Position numbers and translations under genes: made by a program. This document shows, piece after piece, positions 16,945 to 25,666 of a stretch of 64,000 nucleotides of DNA. Position 1 is the first letter of the stretch. Every line of letters starts with the position of its first letter. Origin of the DNA: Labrys monachus (GTDB lineage: Bacteria; Pseudomonadota; Alphaproteobacteria; Rhizobiales; Labraceae); the NCBI RefSeq assembly GCF_030814655.1, contig NZ_JAUSVK010000001.1:3789001-3853000 (forward strand), written 5' to 3'. The notes below the pieces were generated by a model. It ran no database searches and was not told where the DNA came from. It was given only the letters and a program-made list of their open reading frames with translations.

Positions 16945-17724
16945 ATGACCTCCGAAAGCTCTGTATCGAACTCGGCCTCGTACATCTCCAACGTGGCTGC
17001 AGAAAAGCCGCCCATCATCCTCGTTCATGGCGCCTTTGCGAGCGGTCTCGTTTGGGGGCATGTCGCAGCCAAGCTCCAGGCCGCCGGCCACGAGGTCCTA
17101 ACGATCGATCTGCCGGGCCGGCCGGCAAATCCGATGGCCCCTGACAAGGTCAGCCTCGATATGTATCGCGATACGGTGCTCGGCGCTCTGAGCAACACCA
17201 GTCGTCCCGCGATCGTGGTCGGCCACAGCTTCGCCGGCATCGTCATCGCTGCTGTCGCCGAGCAGGCACCGGAGAAGGTCAAGACACTGGTCTTCGTCGC
17301 CGCCTACCTGCCCCATGATGGCGCTTCGCTCCTGTCGTTGGCCCAGCAGGATCACGACGCCAAGATCGGCCCGCACTTGCAGATCGACAAGGAGAAGGGC
17401 ATCGCGGTCGTCGAATATTCGGCGCGCGCCGAACTCTTCGCCAATGACGGTCCGGCGCCTCTGAAGGCGAAGCTCCCGGACCTCATCCTTGATGAGCCCG
17501 TGGCGCCATTGGTGACTCCCGTGCATGTCACCGATACTCGCTTCGGCCAGGTCGACAAGGTCTACGTCCACACCAGCGTCGATCAGGTCATCAGCCCTGC
17601 CTTCCAGGCCAAGATGGTCGGCAGCACGCCGGTGCGGAATTCGGTCACCCTCCTGACCGGCCACCTCCCGTTCCTCACCGATCCCGACGGCCTCGCCAAG
17701 GCGATCGAGGGCGCGGCCGAATAA
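16945..17724 (+). CDS. Alpha/beta hydrolase (EstC-like)
   Basis: A 259-aa protein. Its oxyanion motif is IILVHGAFASG, nucleophile Ser-95 lies in VVGHSFAGIVI, and the probable catalytic His is in LLTGHLPFLTD near the C-terminus. The family includes esterases and hydroxynitrile-lyase-like folds that act on small esters or carbonyls. No signal peptide is visible, although the first 20 residues are Ser-rich and poorly conserved. It is divergent from AraC copy 1. A hairpin lies about 40 bp past the stop. Confidence 0.85.
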   Translation: MTSESSVSNSASYISNVAAEKPPIILVHGAFASGLVWGHVAAKLQAAGHEVLTIDLPGRPANPMAPDKVSLDMYRDTVLGALSNTSRPAIVVGHSFAGIVIAAVAEQAPEKVKTLVFVAAYLPHDGASLLSLAQQDHDAKIGPHLQIDKEKGIAVVEYSARAELFANDGPAPLKAKLPDLILDEPVAPLVTPVHVTDTRFGQVDKVYVHTSVDQVISPAFQAKMVGSTPVRNSVTLLTGHLPFLTDPDGLAKAIEGAAE

Positions 17725-17764
17725 AACGCAAACGGGCCTCTTTTGCCTCCCTGCCCTTGCCAAC

Positions 17765-17786
17765 CCCGGCGTCTCGTGACGCCGGG
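17765..17786 (+). terminator. Hairpin downstream of hydrolase gene
   Basis: A perfect 9-bp stem (CCCGGCGTC/GACGCCGGG) with a 4-base loop lies 40 bp after the hydrolase stop. No T-tract follows, so it may be a Rho-associated or mRNA-stabilising structure and not a classical terminator. Confidence 0.4.
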
Positions 17787-18006
17787 ATTACGGCCTTCAA
17801 TCATCTCCTCCCGACACTATTGGCTGGATATGCCGAAGGCGAGGCAGCCAGCGCGTGCTGTTCGATTCCGGCGAGGATGCGCAGGCCAAAACCGAGTTCG
17901 CGGCACTGCCCCACCGCCGGTGATGCTTTGGGATCGCCCGGAACGACCAACAACCATCGGCTGCCATCATGACGGCAAGCCGGCATGAACGTCAGCTTGG
18001 TCGAGA

Positions 18007-18969
18007 TCAGTCGGCGGCTACCGCTTCCAGAACGTCCGCCTGCCTTCGGCCGCCGTCGGAGCGGTGAACTGCCCGGTAACGACCGGGCGACAGGCCGTGA
18101 TGTCGAAGGAACACCTTCGAAAATGCGGCCGTGGTCTCGTAGCCGACACGGGTCGCAATTCGTGCAATGCCGTCGTCGCTTGATTCGAGTAGAAACGCAG
18201 CCTCCTCCATCCGCCGGGCGAGCAGATAGCGGTACATGGATTGGCCGACGAGCTTGGTGAAGCGGGCCGAAAAGGCCGAGCGACCCAGCCCCACGCGTTG
18301 CCCGAGGTCATCAAGGGTCCAGGGCCGATCCGGTCGTTCATGGATCAACTGAAGCGCCGGTCCGATGTGAGGGTCCGCCATCGCCCCAAGCCACCCGCCT
18401 TCTCCGGGACCGAGTGACTTGATCCAGCTTCGCAACACCTCGACGAAGAGCACTTCCGTCAGTCGCGAAAGCGCGACGCCTTGGCCGGGACGCTCACGCG
18501 CCGACTCGGTCACCATGCGTCGCAGAATCGCCTCGAGCCATTCGCCGTCCTCCGTCGGCTTCAGGAGAAGCAAAGGCGGAAGTAATTCCAACACGCTACC
18601 GCGCGAGGGCCGCGCCACAGTGAACTTGCCGCAGATCATCGTCGAGTACGGCTCCGCGTCGCCGCCGTGATGGACGACGCCAAGATGCGCGGGCGATCGA
18701 TCGAGGTCGAGAACCGAGAATGGCTTCGTCCGACGATCCGAATAAAACTCATGGGGCTCGCCGCGTGAGATGACGACAAAGTCGCCCGCGGTCATATGGA
18801 GTTCTCGTCCCTGTTCGAGTGCGAGGGTCGCCGAGCCGCGACTGAGATAGTGGAACAGGGCGTACGGGCGTTGTGGCAACGCCAGACGCCAGGGATCGCC
18901 GAGCTCGAAGTGGAAGAGCAGAGTCCCGCCGAGGCGAACACGATCGATGACTTCGGCGAGAATGTCCAT
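18007..18969 (-). CDS. AraC-family regulator with cupin sensor domain (copy 2)
   Basis: A 320-aa protein with the same plan as the regulator at 15878-16807: a cupin-like N-terminus (LAEVIDRVRLGGTLLFHFEL, MTAGDFVVISRGEPHEFY) and a C-terminal AraC pair of HTHs (WTLDDLGQRVGLGRSAFSAR, then RIATRVGYETTAAFSKVF). The start at 18969 aligns with its paralogue. It is divergent from a secreted alpha/beta hydrolase 213 bp away, its likely target. Confidence 0.87.
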   Translation of the reverse strand: MDILAEVIDRVRLGGTLLFHFELGDPWRLALPQRPYALFHYLSRGSATLALEQGRELHMTAGDFVVISRGEPHEFYSDRRTKPFSVLDLDRSPAHLGVVHHGGDAEPYSTMICGKFTVARPSRGSVLELLPPLLLLKPTEDGEWLEAILRRMVTESARERPGQGVALSRLTEVLFVEVLRSWIKSLGPGEGGWLGAMADPHIGPALQLIHERPDRPWTLDDLGQRVGLGRSAFSARFTKLVGQSMYRYLLARRMEEAAFLLESSDDGIARIATRVGYETTAAFSKVFLRHHGLSPGRYRAVHRSDGGRRQADVLEAVAAD

Positions 18970-19182
18970 AGCGGTAATGCTAACCCCGCGGACGATCGGA
19001 CACAATACTTGGACGATTGAACTCTACCGTCCAGGAAATTTTCATATTAGGTCCTGCCGAGCGCGCGGATGCATCGTGCGGTCATCCCTTTTCGAAGCAG
19101 CAGATGAAAGAACGGCGACCTTGCTGAAGCGCCTGCCCATCGCCCGCCCCCGCGCCGTCCTTCATCCCAACAGGAGCTATCA

Positions 19183-19953
19183 ATGCGAAATCTTCTCCTT
19201 TCCACCGCCGCCGTCCTCATGGCCGGAGCGGCATTTGCCGCTCCCGCCCAGTCGGCTGAGCTGCCCAAGGGGGCGGCTCGCAATGTTGTGCTGGTCCATG
19301 GCGCTTTCGTCGACCAGACGAGTTGGAAGCCCGTCGCCGACATCCTGACGAAGAAGGGCTACAACGTCACGCTCGTCGAAAATCCCCTCACCTCCCTTGC
19401 CGCGGACGTCGATGCCACCAAGCAGGCGCTGGCGAAGCAGAACGGCAAGACCGTCCTCGTCGGCCACTCCTGGGGCGGCGTGGTCATCACGCAAGCCGGT
19501 GACGATCCCAAGGTCTCGGCACTCGTCTACGTCTCCGCATTCGCGCCTGACGTGGGACAATCCCTGGCGACCCTCGCCAAGAGCGGCCCGGCAACCGAAG
19601 GCAGCGCGGCGATTCACCCTGACGACAAAGGCAACCTCTACATCGATCCCAAGGTGTTTCCTTCGGCGGTCGCAGCCGACCTTCCCCCGCAGATCGCCGA
19701 ATCCCTGGCAAACCATCAGCTTCCGTTGAACCACACGGCGTTCGAGGCACCGGTCGATACGGCCGCTTGGCACGACAAGCCGACGTTCTACGTGATCAGC
19801 ACCAAGGACAAGGTGATCGCACCCGAGGCCCAGAAGTTTTTCGCCGCCGAGATGAAGGCCCGGACGACGGAAGTCGCCGGCAGCCATGCGTCGCTCGTCG
19901 TTCATGCGAAAGAAGTCGCCGCGGTGATTGAAAGGGCCTCGCTCGCAAAGTGA
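19183..19953 (+). CDS. Secreted alpha/beta hydrolase
   Basis: A 256-aa protein with a clear Sec signal peptide (MRNLLLSTAAVLMAGAAFA, cleavage near AFA-APA). Mature motifs are VVLVHGAFVD (oxyanion), nucleophile Ser-96 in VLVGHSWGGVVI, and a C-terminal His in GSHASLVVHAKE. It belongs to the same broad subfamily as the hydrolase at 16945 but is exported to the periplasm. It is divergent from AraC copy 2 and followed by a strong hairpin. Confidence 0.88.
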   Translation: MRNLLLSTAAVLMAGAAFAAPAQSAELPKGAARNVVLVHGAFVDQTSWKPVADILTKKGYNVTLVENPLTSLAADVDATKQALAKQNGKTVLVGHSWGGVVITQAGDDPKVSALVYVSAFAPDVGQSLATLAKSGPATEGSAAIHPDDKGNLYIDPKVFPSAVAADLPPQIAESLANHQLPLNHTAFEAPVDTAAWHDKPTFYVISTKDKVIAPEAQKFFAAEMKARTTEVAGSHASLVVHAKEVAAVIERASLAK

Positions 19954-19959
19954 CCTACC

Positions 19960-19985
19960 GCTCCCGGCACTTTCGTGCCGGGAGC
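19960..19985 (+). terminator. Strong hairpin after secreted hydrolase
   Basis: A perfect 11-bp stem (GCTCCCGGCAC/GTGCCGGGAGC) with loop TTTC starts 7 bp after the stop. There is no downstream T-tract, but the position and strength suggest transcript termination or 3'-end protection. Confidence 0.55.
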
Positions 19986-19989
19986 GCCT

Positions 19990-20434
19990 ACGCCTGCTCA
20001 AAGGAATACTGAACGCATCGGACAGCGAACAGTGCGGACCCAGCCAAGACCGCAGAAGCGGCAGCGACGTCCTTGAGGATGGTCTCGGCAGCTGCGCCAC
20101 ACCGGTTCCCGCCATTCGATTATTTCATGCCGAGCATCCGGAGGATGACATGACCGAACTCGATATCACGAGCCAGGACGCCCGCCCTGTTTCAGCACCG
20201 CGAGATGTGCGTCAGCCACGTCCAGACCGTCCTGGAAGCATAACCGACGGCTGCATGATCCCTGGCGCGTTCCGACACGATCGGACGCCCTTTAATCCAT
20301 GAGAGTTGTTGCGGAGGACAAAATGACAATAGAGAAAATGGAGGTCTATCCAAATTGCACCCGCAATCGAGCATTGCCTCTGCAAACCGGCCGGGAGGTG
20401 CCGCGCTCGGATTCGATGTGGCGTACAGCAGACA
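19990..20434. other. Region without a supportable gene
   Basis: Short open frames occur on both strands, but no domain is recognisable. Together with the aldo/keto reductase remnant next to it, this stretch looks like decaying sequence. Confidence 0.4.
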
Positions 20435-20581
20435 TCACACCGCCACGCCCTGCACGGCTGCGGCGAGGGGAGTAAGCGCCTGCATGGCGTCTTCACCGGG
20501 GCGAAGCGCAGCCACAGCCAGATTCTCTTCAAGACGCTTGCGTTTGCGTGTGCCCGGAATGGGCACGCAAGCCACCCGCAT
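20435..20581 (-). pseudogene. Aldo/keto reductase C-terminal remnant
   Basis: The minus-strand frame reads VACVPIPGTRKRKRLEEN followed by LAVAALRPGEDAMQAL, matching the conserved C-terminal NADPH-binding segment of aldo/keto reductases (PIPGT.....LEEN). The sequence before it does not continue the family, so the barrel is missing and only about 45 codons remain. Confidence 0.55.
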
Positions 20582-20808
20582 ATCGGCCGCGCCTATGCCG
20601 CACCGCTCTATCGCATCGCGCTGACTGCTTTTCTGCCGCTTCTCTACGGAGCACCCATGCCATCGGCTGACGATCCGAAAGCCTTCCGCACCTATATCGC
20701 CGATCACATGGACTTCATGGGGCCGCAGAAAAATGCCGAGGAAGCCCTCCTCACTGCGACGCGGCCACCGGCCGAACACGGCGCGCGTCGTCCCGGCCGA
20801 CCAGCGCC

Positions 20809-20979
20809 CTAGTCGTTTGACTCGGCATCCGGCTCCGCAATCAGCTCTCCGGCCAGTTCCGATAGCCAAGGCGAGACGTCGTCGATCCGCACCGCATTGG
20901 CGTGGACTACGTAATAATCTCCGACGGTCCGACACGTCTCCACTACAAAACAGGTTGCCAGATCAAGGCCGACACTCAC
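20809..20979 (-). CDS. Small hypothetical protein
   Basis: A frame of about 56 codons from a GTG at 20979 reads VSVGLDLATCFVVETCRTVG and then DYYVVHANAVRIDD, ending in an acidic tail. The regular alternation and acidic C-terminus look protein-like, but there is no strong start. The frame extends further upstream, so it may be the 3' end of a lost gene. Confidence 0.25.
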   Translation of the reverse strand: MSVGLDLATCFVVETCRTVGDYYVVHANAVRIDDVSPWLSELAGELIAEPDAESND

Positions 20980-21309
20980 GATCGCATCGAGGATTGAGCG
21001 AGCAAACCATGCCTTTTCTCGCCGGCCGGTTTGACGCTTGAGCTTTTAGCCCATCGAAGCATCTTGGGGTCGACTGGCCTGACGGACAGATCGGTCGCGC
21101 GACTGAAAGGTGGCGCCTCGAGCGCTTGAATTGCGATCACCGGACTGGGATCGTTAGGTCCGGCAGGCAGCCGATCTGCCGAGTTCTGGCTGTCGCGTTC
21201 GGCTTCGGCTCGGCGGCTTGACGCAGGCTGCGATACTGGGCGGCGGCAACCGCCCATCGCATCATTCGACGCTCGACGGCCACAGGGGACTCTCGCTTCA
21301 ATTGCCCCT
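20980..21309. other. Intergenic region before the FGE-like gene 3' end
   Basis: About 330 bases without a recognisable product. The minus-strand frame 20976-21257 is open but low in family-like features. No repeat or clear terminator was seen. Confidence 0.4.
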
Positions 21310-22227
21310 CTAGTCGCCAGGAACGGACCTCAGGAGAAGACGAAAGCCGAGGTGCTCATTGCGGTCGGACGGCGGGTACCCGTACCGCATGGTGGTCCGA
21401 CAGGCGAGGCGCCCGGGGTTGCCCCAGCTGCTGCCACGATCGACCCGCCACGAGCCGCTCTTGGGAGGCGAGAAGTCTCTCTGGATGGTACGCGGGAAGC
21501 CCGCCTCGTCCCACCAGTCCTCGCACCAATTGAAGACGTTCCCCGCCATGTCGAGCGCGCCGTAAGGCGACACTCCCGTCGGAAAGCTCCCCACGGGTGA
21601 GGTGTAAGGGAATCCGTCGTTATGATCCAAATCACGACCACCAAAGGCCGCCATGTGCTCGTCTAGCGTCTTCCCATTGCCCATCATGATTTTATCCCCC
21701 GGACACGAGGCGTCCAAGTAGTTCGCCTTCGTAGGGTCCCAGGCGTTCCCCCACGGGTACTTCCGGCCATCGGTGCCTCGTGCCGCCTTCTCCCATTCGG
21801 CTTCGCTCGGCAACACGAGCCCGGCCCATGCGCAATAGGCCTTCGCGTCATCCCACGAGACCATGATCACCGGGTGTGGATCCCTGTCCCCAACCAGCTC
21901 GTCGTCGAAGTAGGCCTTCTCGGGCTCGGCTCTGCCTGTCGCGGTACAAAACACGCTGAATTGCCCACGCGTCACGTCATTGCGGCCAATCCAATACGAA
22001 CGCTCGACGGGGTGGATGTGCTTCGGCTTCTCCCAGTCGGGCGCATCCGAATCGTCCGCTCCCATGACGAAGTCGCCCGCCGGCACCGCGACCATCTCCA
22101 TGTCGGAGCCGTCCGGTAACCGGAACAGGTAGAGTGGCGCCTGCCTCCCATTCGCCGCAGGCACGTCTCGGTCCGCGAGCCGGAGACCCCCGGGCAGCTT
22201 CAGTGAGAACGGTTCCCAACTAGGCAT
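21310..22227 (-). CDS. Formylglycine-generating-enzyme (SUMF1/FGE) domain protein
   Basis: A 305-aa protein. It has the SUMF1 start (MVAVPAGDFVMGADDSDAPD), the ARGTDGRKYPWGN segment, the DMAGNVFNWCEDW motif, and the C-terminal GSSWGNPGRLACRTTMRYG and LGFRLL block. FGE-family members are copper-dependent oxidases of Cys or are non-catalytic C-type-lectin-like modules. Whether the two Cys needed for catalysis are present is uncertain; one Cys sits in LACR at the expected place. The start at 22227 is chosen at MPSWEP. No sulfatase gene is nearby, so the partner is unknown. Confidence 0.85.
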   Translation of the reverse strand: MPSWEPFSLKLPGGLRLADRDVPAANGRQAPLYLFRLPDGSDMEMVAVPAGDFVMGADDSDAPDWEKPKHIHPVERSYWIGRNDVTRGQFSVFCTATGRAEPEKAYFDDELVGDRDPHPVIMVSWDDAKAYCAWAGLVLPSEAEWEKAARGTDGRKYPWGNAWDPTKANYLDASCPGDKIMMGNGKTLDEHMAAFGGRDLDHNDGFPYTSPVGSFPTGVSPYGALDMAGNVFNWCEDWWDEAGFPRTIQRDFSPPKSGSWRVDRGSSWGNPGRLACRTTMRYGYPPSDRNEHLGFRLLLRSVPGD

Positions 22228-22370
22228 GACATCTTCCTTGATCTTCTTGGCTTTCCGTCGCCGCGCTTCAGATTCTCTAGGCAGAGCGGATACTATCATG
22301 TACTCAGTTCACATAGTCGAATCGATTGATTCAATACCAATATATATTAAGTACCGTTTCAGCGCTCTTT

Positions 22371-22830
22371 ATGGCGTCGTGTCAGCAACTCCCGACCGGC
22401 GATGCCGTAAGCGCCTTGCCACGCGACAAGCCCATCTCCGACGCCGCCACGCGCCTCTTTCGCGAGCACGGCTTCGACCGTGAACGGTGGACGAGATCGC
22501 GGATGCGGCAGATGTCGGACGGATGACCGTGTTCAATCATTTCCCCCGCAAAGAGGACATGTTCTTCGATCGCAACGAGGAGGGGATGGAGCTGCTGCGC
22601 GAAGCCTTGCGGGAGCGGGATCACCGCGTCGCTCCGATCGAGGCGCTGCGTCTGCTTGCTCATCGGTTGGTTTCCGAACAGAGCCGCTTTGTTGAATTCT
22701 CTGCGACGACTCAGAGCTTCAAAGAGACAATCGAGCCCAGCGAGACCCTTAACAGGCTGCGTAGCTGGCATGCAGGGTGGTGCGCCCGTCAATGGCAGAG
22801 AGTTGGCTCGGTTTGTTTGGACAGCTTAGC
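22371..22830 (+). pseudogene. TetR-family regulator broken by a frameshift and an IS
   Basis: The first frame gives the start of a TetR HTH (ISDAATRLFREHGFDR). At about 22482 an apparent extra A shifts the register, after which DEIADAADVGRMTVFNHF and PRKEDMFFDRN complete the HTH in the next frame and the ligand domain begins. The C-terminal part is cut off by the IS3-family element. Without the extra base the text would read through as a normal TetR protein. Confidence 0.7.
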
Positions 22831-22859
22831 CCTGCCGGATAAGTGGATTTCAGCCCGTA

Positions 22860-23690
22860 TTATGCCGCGGCCGGGATTGGGGTTGGCTGGCTGAAGTAGG
22901 CCTGATCGGGTGTCTTCCGGTCAAGGCTCGAATGGGGTCTGCGGGTATTGTAGAAAATCAAATATCGGCCGATCGAGGCGCGGGCCTGGGACACCGTGTC
23001 GTAGGCGTGGAGATAGACTTCCTCGTATTTCACCGACCTCCAAATTCTCTCGACGAAGACATTGTCGCGCCAGGCGCCCCTGCCATCCATGCTGATCTTG
23101 ATGTCGTTCTTGATCAGCAAGCCGGTGAAGGCCTCGCTGGTGAACTGGCTGCCTTGATCGGTATTGAAGATTTCCGGCTTGCCATAACGCACCAGAGCCT
23201 CCTCGACCGCCTCGATACAGAAGTCCGCCTCCATGCTGATCGAGAGCCGCCAGGACAGCACGCGGCGGCTGAACCAATCCACCACGGCTGCCAGATAGAC
23301 AAAGCCACGCCGCATCGGGATGTAGGTGATGTCCATCGCCCAGACCTGATTGGGCTTGGTCACCGGCAGTTCGCGCAGGAGATAGGGATAGATCTTGTGT
23401 CCCGGCGCTGGTTTCGAGGTGTTCGGTCGCCGGTAGATTGCCTCTATCCCCATGCGCTTCATCAGCGTGGCGACGTGCAACCGTCCGGCTTGGTGCCCAT
23501 CGGCAGCCAAAAGACCTTGCAGCATGCGAGAACCGGCGAAGGGATGCTCAAGGTGCAGCTCGTCGATCTGCCGCATCAGGGTAAGGTCGGCGGGCGGCAC
23601 AGGACGGGGCAGATAGTAGACGCTGCTTCGCGCCAGTCCCAAAGCCTTGGCTTGGCGAGTGATCGGAAGTTCATGCGTGCGGTCGATCAT
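22860..23690 (-). CDS. IS3-family transposase OrfB (DDE integrase)
   Basis: A 276-aa protein with an N-terminal HTH_21-like part (TRQAKALGLARSSVYY) and an rve integrase core. The catalytic triad is visible: Asp in QVWAMDITYIP, Asp in IFNTDQGSQFTS, and Glu in NVFVERIWRSVKYEE. The C-terminus with YNTRRPHSSLDRKTP is diagnostic of the family. The start ATG overlaps the OrfA stop (ATGA), so translation is coupled, or a fusion arises by frameshifting as in many IS3 elements. Confidence 0.92.
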   Translation of the reverse strand: MIDRTHELPITRQAKALGLARSSVYYLPRPVPPADLTLMRQIDELHLEHPFAGSRMLQGLLAADGHQAGRLHVATLMKRMGIEAIYRRPNTSKPAPGHKIYPYLLRELPVTKPNQVWAMDITYIPMRRGFVYLAAVVDWFSRRVLSWRLSISMEADFCIEAVEEALVRYGKPEIFNTDQGSQFTSEAFTGLLIKNDIKISMDGRGAWRDNVFVERIWRSVKYEEVYLHAYDTVSQARASIGRYLIFYNTRRPHSSLDRKTPDQAYFSQPTPIPAAA

Positions 23691-24019
23691 TTTCTTGCGC
23701 TCAGAAGGCCGGCCTTGGTGAGCGCTCCTTCTAAAAAATCATTCTCAAGCGTCAGCTCCCCGATCTTGGCATGGAGGGTTTTGACATCAACCGCGGACGA
23801 AGCTGGCACGGCCGTGCCACCCGCACCGAATACCCCGGTTGCCCCTTCAAGAAGCTGTGTCTTCCACTGACTGATCTGGTTGGTGTGGACATCAAACTGC
23901 TGAGCTAACTCATTCAGCGTCTTCTCGCCCTTGATCGCCGCCAAGGCTACTTTCGCCTTGAAAGCCGGGCCATGGTTCCGGCGTGCTCGTCTCGTCATCG
24001 TCGCTCCTGTCCTTGGCAT
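23687..24019 (-). CDS. IS3-family transposase OrfA
   Basis: A 110-aa protein. The HTH_Tnp_1 domain (HGPAFKAKVALAAIKGEKTL, NELAQQFDVHTNQISQWK) binds the element's ends, and a coiled-coil-like helix (VKTLHAKIGELTLENDFLEG) mediates oligomerisation. An ATG at 23998 (MTRRARR) is an alternative start. Confidence 0.9.
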   Translation of the reverse strand: MPRTGATMTRRARRNHGPAFKAKVALAAIKGEKTLNELAQQFDVHTNQISQWKTQLLEGATGVFGAGGTAVPASSAVDVKTLHAKIGELTLENDFLEGALTKAGLLSARK

Positions 24020-24084
24020 CCTATGCCAGGTTCAGGGCCAAATTCCACTTATCGGTCCTGTCCGTTTTTCCCGAGCCAGCTCTC

Positions 24085-24366
24085 AGAGCGGCGGTTGGTG
24101 GTATTCTGCGCTACATGCGGCGTGACCTTGATCTTGCGCAGGTCCGCAACAAAACCAGCCACGTCATAGGCCTTGTCGGCAGCGACCGTGATGCGATGAC
24201 GGACGTTGCGGCGCCCGAGCATGCTCAGGGCGGCTTCCCGCTCGGCGGTTCCGGTCGCAAGGGTGAGTTCGGTGTCGACGATCAGGCCGTGGCGGTTCTC
24301 CATCAGCACATGCCCCATATGGCACAGCCTGGCCGCCGCCCCACGGCCCTTCTTGAGCAAGATCCC
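24085..24366 (-). pseudogene. IS5-family transposase fragment
   Basis: The minus-strand frame encodes an internal piece of an IS5-type DDE transposase: LCHMGHVLMENRHGLIVDTE, LTLATGTAEREAALSML, VAADKAYDVAGFVADLR and VTPHVAQNTTNRRS. Start and C-terminus are missing. One end is cut near the IS3 element and the other is fused in frame to a truncated VOC gene. Confidence 0.75.
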
Positions 24367-24747
24367 GCCGCGTCGGCATCTCGAAGGCGAAATGACAAAG
24401 GCCCGCCGCACTCGCCGGAGCAGGCGTCCCGCCAGGGGCCCGCCCCAGTTCGAGAAGGCTGGTCCGCCGATGCCGAGGACGGCATCTTGCTCGGTCCGGC
24501 TCAAGATCTCCAGGCCGATGACCTGTTGGAAGAACAGAATCATTCCTTCCAGATTGCTCACCCGCAATCCCGCACGGTCGATGTACATCGGCCGTCTATG
24601 TGCGGGGAGACGATCCGGTCTGCCCGACTGTGCTTTGCCCGTTCCGCAAGCCCCGATCAGAACTCCCGCGCCCCCCGCGCACATGGCGCCTGCTGTTGCT
24701 GCCAGCAACGTCCGGCGGTTCGTCCTGCTTCTGCCTGTCGCCGGCAT
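24367..24747 (-). pseudogene. 5' part of a VOC/glyoxalase-fold gene with Tat-like leader
   Basis: From ATG 24747 the frame starts with a twin-arginine-like leader (RTNRRTLLAATAGAMCAGG). A VOC first module follows (YIDRAGLRVSNLEGMILFFQ and QVIGLEILSRTE), then the sequence degenerates and runs in frame into the IS5 transposase piece. The second half of the glyoxalase fold is absent. It sits 30 bp behind the L,D-transpeptidase gene in the same direction. Confidence 0.55.
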
Positions 24748-24777
24748 CGTCGCTCTCCCTCTCGTGTTCGGCCGGCT

Positions 24778-25449
24778 TCAGCTCGTTGCAGGGCTGGAGG
24801 GCAGGACGACGACTTTCGCGCCGACGGGGACGCGCCTGTAGAGATCCATGATGTCCTGATTGAGCAGTCGGATGCAGCCCGACGAGACCATCGTGCCGAT
24901 GGTCCACGGCTCCACCGTGCCATGAAGCCGGTAATAGGTGTCCTGGCCATCGCGATAGAGATAGAGCGCGCGCGGCCCGAGCGGATTGCCGGCACCACCG
25001 GGAAGGCCGCCCTTCACGGCGCCGTATCTCTCAGGATCACGCTTGATCATGTCGGGGGTCGGACGCCAGCCCGGCCATTCGGCCTTGCGGGCAATCGTCG
25101 CCTCGCCGCGGAAATTGAACGCTTCCTGCTTGCCGACGCCCACGCCGTATCGAAGAGCACGGCCGTTTTCCAGCACCAGATAGGCGTAGCGGGCCGCTGG
25201 ATCGACGACGATCGTGCCCGGCCGCTCATTCGTCCGATAAGCGACCTCGCGGCGCAGAAACTCAGGCCTGACCTTCTTCAGATCGATCGCGGGCAGAGGA
25301 AACGGCTCCGTATCGACCGCCGCATACATGGATACGTAGGATGAATTGATGGTCGGCTCAGCCAAGCTGGGAGCTGCCTGATCGCGCATGGCGCAGCCGG
25401 CCAACACAAAGGGAAATGCGGCAACAAAGCCGCGTCTGCTGATACTCAT
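24778..25449 (-). CDS. L,D-transpeptidase (YkuD domain), probable lipoprotein
   Basis: A 223-aa exported protein. The leader SRRGFVAAFPFVLAGCAM contains a lipobox (LAGC), so it is likely lipid-anchored; the RR suggests possible Tat export. The YkuD catalytic block is complete: YYRLHGTVEPWTIGTMVSSG, then CIRLLNQDIMDLY, with the Cys nucleophile and upstream His. Such enzymes form 3-3 peptidoglycan cross-links or attach proteins to the wall. The ATG at 25449 is chosen as the start of the leader. It is divergent from a LysR gene. Confidence 0.9.
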   Translation of the reverse strand: MSISRRGFVAAFPFVLAGCAMRDQAAPSLAEPTINSSYVSMYAAVDTEPFPLPAIDLKKVRPEFLRREVAYRTNERPGTIVVDPAARYAYLVLENGRALRYGVGVGKQEAFNFRGEATIARKAEWPGWRPTPDMIKRDPERYGAVKGGLPGGAGNPLGPRALYLYRDGQDTYYRLHGTVEPWTIGTMVSSGCIRLLNQDIMDLYRRVPVGAKVVVLPSSPATS

Positions 25450-25666
25450 GCTTTGTTGGCACCTCGTGAGAGAAAAAATCCCTGTAATAAGAAACAGATG
25501 GCGCGAAGTGCGTCTATACATCATGGTGTAATTGACCTCATAACTGATGGTTATGATGGATCCGCGCTATGGGGTGCGCGCCGGCGCAGAATACCGTTCT
25601 TCCGGTTGAGGACGGGATGCCGCGGACGCTGTGCGCCCGCATGTTGGAGCATCGAGGGTATCGCCC

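Larger units (their letters stand above)
22833..24060 (-). mobile_element. IS3-family insertion sequence
   Basis: The element contains orfA and orfB with a 4-base overlap. Similar ends face each other: left (22836 onward) CCGGATAAGTGGATTTCAGCCC in top-strand sense, right (reverse complement of the sequence ending near 24055) CCGATAAGTGGAATTTGGCCC. The sequence GGACAG also occurs outside both, so the exact tips could lie 10-15 bp further out. I could not find a convincing target duplication, which fits later rearrangement of the right flank. Left flank: broken TetR gene. Right flank: truncated IS5-family transposase. Confidence 0.75.

Noticed and set aside
20657-20812. Short plus-strand frame beginning MPSADDPKAF
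   Set aside because: Only 51 codons, unidentified and ending in Arg/Pro-rich sequence; not enough to call a gene.
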